Shown: positions 59,141 through 64,000 of the stretch, in pieces
Layout: every line of letters begins with the position of its first letter
Numbering within the stretch: position 1 is the first letter of the stretch
Assembly (NCBI GenBank): GCA_034509925.1
Contig: CM067537.1
Coordinates: 5,828,001-5,892,000, forward strand
Direction of reading: 5' to 3'
DNA length: 64,000 nt
From: Hirudinaria manillensis
Taxonomy: Eukaryota > Annelida > Clitellata > Hirudinida > Hirudinidae
Notes under the pieces: generated by a model
Databases searched by the model: none
Seen by the model: the letters and a program-made list of their open reading frames with translations, nothing else
What the model was told of the DNA's origin: nothing
Made by a program: the position numbers and the translations under genes

Positions 59141-62100
59141 TCATTTATATAGCGCCGTGAGCGTGAGCTACAGGGGCGCTGAAATTATGAATATTGTTTT
59201 CTCAATTACTAAGCTTTCCTGAGAAGTCGCGTTTTACTTTATGTATAACTACTTCAGGTATAACTACGTATAAACATTTTAATAATGATGATTATAGTAC
59301 GTTTATCGAATCTTCGAGATCACTTCAAGTCTGAGAGTAGCTTTCCTTGAAGAGAAAAAAATATACGATTTAAGTGCCGAATTAGTTGACTGCTTTATGC
59401 ATAATTTTCTGTTTTTGTTTATTGAAACAATTCAGTTGAAATTGTTTTATTTGGATTTCCAAAATTAGGACTTATAGATAGCGTTGATGTTTGCTCAATC
59501 ACTGTCTACCTAGTAAACTTGCCACTAGATGATGGCTCATGCGATTATGATAGTGATTTACAAAATTTTATGCTAAGCTTTAAGAAAAGCATTGGCTGCC
59601 AATGAATGAGTTCTACGGAAGCCTCCCTTCAATTAACAATTCAATTGTCTTAATTGTTCCCAAGCAAGATTCTCAGATCCCGTGGCTGGGTTTCCTTCTT
59701 TCTTCTCATTTGAAATCATGTTAATAAGCCTCAAAATGTTTATAACGGTGGTTGGTAACAACTATCATATCCCTTGTTGACGAATGAGTTTTGAGCGTAA
59801 TTGCTTAAGACGTTTTATGAAATCGAATCATTTCCGAAGTATTTAAAAAAGCTGCAACGGTTTGTTTTAAATAATTCTTTTATTCCGCAAGCTATAAGCG
59901 CTATAAACATGAACCACCCTTACATCAAACCATGTAAATCAAAATAGATTTAAGTGACGATTAGTAACATCATTAACTTTAGTCAGTAATTAAGCATTTA
60001 CAGTTCGCTTTGTGAATGTTTTTTTTGTTAATCCTTTTCAAAAGCCGCGAATCAAGATAAGAAAGTACAATTGCAAAAATAAGTAAAGAGGTAATAGAAA
60101 AATATAATAGCAAGTTTAATTAAGTGTAATTATCTTTAATTTTATCTTGTGGATTTACCACCAATAAAGTTATTATCTTAGATAACGATTAAGCCATCGA
60201 CGAAACAAGCATTTATCCTGAAGTAGCAAATGTCTATTGTATGTTTGCATGGCTTATGAAGTGGTCGACAAATGTTTTTGTTGCTGCATTTTGCAAGATA
60301 AATAAAGCTTTAGACCATAATTATGGAATTACGAGCGGGTTAGGTCAGAGTTTACCAGTTGATCAAATAGCTTTCGCGCTCAGATTGGAATAGCGTTTAT
60401 CATGTAGGTACGAACGACCACGACTATTTTATTGACAACGACGGGTTTTGTAAGATGATAAGTTCGATTGAGTTCACATTCTTTGTAAATCGCATCAGGT
60501 ATTTATATTTATTGCTTCAGGTTATTACCTCCGTAATTCATTGATTTACAAATAAATAGTTTTTAGCGGATCCTTCCAACCACGAAGCGGTCTGGTAAAG
60601 TAACATTCACAGAAATACGACTGTGAAGTTGGCAAACTTTCACAGAATTAATGAAATCTTAATGAAAAGCCTGATCTCGCTGTTCAAAACTTTAATAAGT
60701 GAATGAGAGGAACCGGATTAAGGTTATTTCTCTGTGTGGGAAATCTGATTTAAGAATTGTAGAGTTTCAATCGCAGACGTCATTTACTTATTTTTAACTT
60801 CATGAGACATACAAAAACTTTGCGAATGCCTAAGTGTTGACCAAACTTTAATTTTAAAGCCAAACTTTTTGATGTAGATGGTGATGAAAGGTATGATCAT
60901 TTGATAAATTATTATAATTACTATTATTATTGGTTCTCATTATTATGAATTATTAATATTTGATTATCATTACTATGAACCAAAAATGCAGAATCAATAG
61001 TTTAATAATTGTTTTATACCATTGCAATATATTCTGATATTTACAAAAGATTTTTTGTCCTGATTGAACATTTATTTAATCAGTGGTTATTTGGGCTGAT
61101 TAGGAAATGGGTGTGTTGCATATTTACTTAAACTTGCTTTTTAAGTTTTTTTTATTAAAATCAAATAATATTTATCAGGTTCGTCATTCTCAGAAGGTTT
61201 TTCATAATATATGGTACAGTGTTGCTGATGAGGTGTCCAGCCATGATACTCACATCTCTATCCATTCCAAGTGAACATCTGCAGTGTGAGCCAATGGTGA
61301 GAAGATTTATAATAAGACAATAATACCTGTAATTGATATTAATACACATAATGACAACAGCTTAATTTAATACCTTAATTATTAATTTCAATCTTTCAAT
61401 TAGCCATGTTTTTGAAAGTTAATTCCAATGGTTGTGCTCATAGATGCTACAACAATGACACCGGATTTGGTGTTACGTTTGAAACCTGGCTTGAACTGCC
61501 ACAAGAATTCTTGGAAATAACTTTATAAGTGTCAAAAAAAAGCTTCACAATTAGAAGCTTAATAATAATAATAGTTAACTACAATCAATACCTTTAAAAA
61601 TATCATTAATGTCAGTTGATTATCAGCTGCTTATTTTAACTTATTTCCTAATATTTAATTAATCAATCAATCAAAGATTAGATAAGTTGAACAACAACAA
61701 CTTTCATTATCATTCTGTTATCATTTCAAAAGCTGAACGACACTCTCTGGTCAAAGTTCCAACGAGCAGGGAGTGTGTACATGAAGATGGGTCTCTCAAG
61801 TCAAGGTGTCATGACTTGTGGTGATTACATGTTCAGTGGTCACACGGTCTTCCTTGCTTTAATGAATTTCACCATTACAGAGTGTGAGTTTATTCCTGAT
61901 ATTCCAATGATATGCATAGCATAAATTTATATTGATTAAGAATCTAATGACAGGTTAATAGCAATAATTTATATTTAATTTAGAAGATGGTAAATCGATT
62001 ATTGTCACTTATTGTGACAAATACATAATAATAATAATAATAATGGACATCGTCATATCACATATATAATATATATTTAATATGACAGATTCCCCAATTG

Positions 62101-62477
62101 TGCTCCTACATATCTTCACCTGGCTAATAACCTTGGCTGCCATGTTTTTCATTTTAATGGGAGAAGCTCATTATTCAATCGACGTCCTAATTGCATTTTT
62201 CCTCTCCGGCCTTTACTTCAACTACTACCATACTTTGGCCAATCACCACAACCCGCTGAACGAGTCCTCACTTCACACCCCTCCGGCCTCCTGGATGAGA
62301 AGGCTCTGTTTCATCAGGCAGCGAGTGAGGATATGGGTGCCCTTTTACAGCTATTTGGAAAAGGGAACGGGCGGTGCGCCCTTACCCCACGAGTACGAGT
62401 CGCCCATCACGGCCTTCTTGAGATTCGTGCGAGGTGTGCGTCACAGAGTGATCATAGGCAAATCTAGGCAAATCTAG
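56161..62477 (+). CDS. Sphingomyelin synthase (PAP2-like transferase)
   Basis: Exons 56161-56678, 61179-61296, 61733-61883 and 62089-62477; phases agree and give 391 residues. It moves phosphocholine (or phosphoethanolamine) from a glycerophospholipid to ceramide in the Golgi or plasma membrane. The cytosolic N-terminus (about 100 residues) precedes six hydrophobic segments, the first beginning [16 protein letters not shown]. Catalytic motifs match the family: [13 protein letters not shown] (first His) and [14 protein letters not shown] (second His and Asp). There is no SAM domain, so it resembles SMS1/SMS2 and not SMSr. The C-terminal tail is Arg-rich and cytosolic. The Met at 56161 is chosen as the first in frame; Met at 56260 is an alternative. 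Product specificity, sphingomyelin or ceramide phosphoethanolamine, cannot be read from sequence alone. Confidence 0.93.
59061..59140. repeat. Long TAA microsatellite
   Basis: About 26 uninterrupted TAA units, the longest tract in the window. Its translated form is just a poly-Asn run. It abuts the sequence tcatttatatagcgccgtga. Confidence 0.9.
59141..59185 (+). repeat. TATAGCGCC-type dispersed repeat end
   Basis: The motif tcatttatatagcgcc next to a trinucleotide tail, followed by ggggcgctgaaa, contains an inverted pair (agcgcc / ggcgct). Motifs of this kind mark the ends of short dispersed repeats in many marine invertebrates; only about 45 bp remain here. Confidence 0.35.
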
Positions 62478-64000
62478 ACTAATACAACGTGTACATTATC
62501 TTCCTTGTAAAATTTTGTCAAATTGTACGTAAGCTTTTGTGTGTGAAACTTAAGAGTGATTGATTGTTCTTTGAGACCAGGATGTTTACATTTTTTTTCT
62601 GATATTCCTTTGTATCAATTTACAATGGTTCAGTGGAGCATTTAATAGAAGTGTCCACTAATGTTGTATGATCAACATCTAAAAAGTCCACGAGTCTTTC
62701 ATGCACGTGACTTATCGTCCCCTTGAAAGTTTGTGTACGATCGTTTGTGATTTCAATGTGATTTTAGTTGATTTACAAAATTCTGCGAGTTTTTGGAAGC
62801 CACAAAAAAGCCTTGGGAAAACCGGTGTTGAAAACTTAAAATAATTACATGGCTTTTTTGGATGTAGGACTTAACAAGACCGACTCCAAAAGTGCAAAGT
62901 TTACAATTGATGCTTTCCACACGTGTTCATCATGGAAATGAAGATGTTTCTGTTTTTGAATCACTTCAAATTTTTCATATCGCGTTTTGTGTCAAGTACC
63001 CAATTTTATCTCAAACTTGGTGCTATTTTTTCAGTTATTTTTGATCAATACAATTTGCAAAATGCCATCTGAACTTGTTTCTTTAACACGTTGAATGGGA
63101 TCTACGTACGTATTTCCAGTGAACAACATAATTATTAGGGCCATTAGAATCATGCACCGTGACCAACTATGAAGCAGCGTTTTCCCCCATACAAAGTTAT
63201 AGTGTACTAATTAAGAAAATAACGTTTCAATACATCAGTCCCCACAAGTATGCTGGTAGGACTATGGGCCTGGCATTGAAAACCTAAATACATCTAAGTT
63301 TACCACATAAACAAGACAATTAACTTTTAGTTTATATTCTAATTGTTTAGTTCAAACTAAACAAAATCACCAAGTCTAATTGCACCGATTCCCCTCTGGA
63401 ACATTAGATTCTTCGAATAGATTTTAACCCTGATGAGTTTTCAAAAGGACTCATTCCTTTCAGGTGGTCCTATTATTTGAGCTGGTTGTGTTAATTGGTC
63501 ATGTGATTAAGAGGTTAATTAAATAATTTACTCAATGACTTCCAAACTAAGCACGATGAGTCATCATCTTCTGACAAGGATGCAAGTTTTTCAAAGGTTC
63601 AAGTTGCACACAAGTTGCAAGTGGAATGGCTTTATGTACACAACCATGGGTGAACACATGCATATGAGTCACGTATATGTATATATATACATACATACAT
63701 ACATATATAATCCAATAACATCTTTTAATTAATTAAATTGTATTGATTGCTTAATTTAAAACCAAATATGTGCAGAAGTAATGACCAAAAAGGGAATCCC
63801 AAACCCTCAATAATAATATTCGTTATTAAATTTAATTAATTTTAGTGAAACAATGGAAATGTTAATTACAAGTGTGATTATAATTTACAACTACTTTCTG
63901 TGAGTCAGCTTGGAATGTGCTGGGATTTCAGCTTCAGAAGTTCATCCATCTAATAAATAATTGAACAAATAAATGAATGAATGAATGAATGAATGAATGA
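62478..64000. other. 3' UTR and spacer, window end
   Basis: Presumed sphingomyelin synthase 3' UTR, then AT-rich spacer with a TATA/CATA run at 63675-63710 and a TGAA tetranucleotide repeat running off the end from about 63961. No gene is supported. Confidence 0.45.

Larger units (their letters stand above)
56679..61178 (+). other. 4.5-kb first intron of sphingomyelin synthase
   Basis: The largest intron in the window that is not inflated by a recognised transposon. It contains the TAA microsatellite at 59.06 kb and weak frames at 58124-58956 that show no family motif. I see no nested gene that I can support. Confidence 0.6.

Noticed and set aside
58972-59160. 62-codon frame with a long poly-Asn run
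   Set aside because: It is a translated TAA microsatellite, not a gene.

Overview
The window is from a nuclear genome of an animal. It is AT-rich, the genes are packed with short introns, the standard stop codons are used, and the gene set is metazoan: an ASB ankyrin/SOCS protein, MTMR9, PIAS, RFX5/7, pyruvate kinase, NBAS, sphingomyelin synthase and ciliary proteins. The transposons (hAT, an R2-like LINE, Ty3/gypsy) and the abundant TAA microsatellites fit a marine invertebrate, but the phylum cannot be fixed from this sequence alone. There are no rRNA genes, no CRISPR arrays, and no tRNA that I could recognise.

Layout from left to right: an ODF3/CIMAP-type axonemal protein (309-1000, +, 5' end missing); an ASB-type ankyrin/SOCS-box protein (1832-3032, +); a complete 13-exon MTMR9 pseudophosphatase (4856-8534, +); tail-to-tail with it, a small single-pass membrane protein of unknown family (8649-9597, -); an intronless PIAS-type SUMO ligase (10353-11801, +); an RFX5/7-type transcription factor (14827-20673, +) whose first mapped intron carries an internally deleted hAT transposon with matching target-site duplications; a complete 9-exon pyruvate kinase (22216-25436, +) with one GC-AG intron; and, convergent with it, a near full-length NBAS gene on the minus strand (26124-51237). 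I resolve 57 NBAS exons totalling about 2,360 codons, close to the human protein length.

Three NBAS introns hold the main repeats: a decayed R2-like LINE (about 31.5-32.3 kb), a Ty3/gypsy LTR-element fossil with a 5-bp target-site duplication (36724-40678), and a 47-bp satellite (about 42627-43135). Upstream of NBAS, four short minus-strand exons with compatible phases (53008-54040) give a 159-residue protein that I do not firmly recognise; its C-terminus resembles axonemal microtubule-associated proteins. The right end is a 4-exon sphingomyelin synthase (56161-62477, +) with a 4.5-kb first intron.

The genes look like independent housekeeping, signalling and ciliary units, not a functional cluster. 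NBAS (ER-Golgi tethering), MTMR9 (phosphoinositide regulation) and sphingomyelin synthase (Golgi lipid synthesis) all act on membranes, but nothing in the sequence shows co-regulation. I saw no convincing new multi-gene system. The most interesting items are the unrecognised 159-residue gene, the membrane protein at 8.6-9.6 kb, the alternative-splicing opportunities in the RFX gene, and the structured satellite in NBAS.
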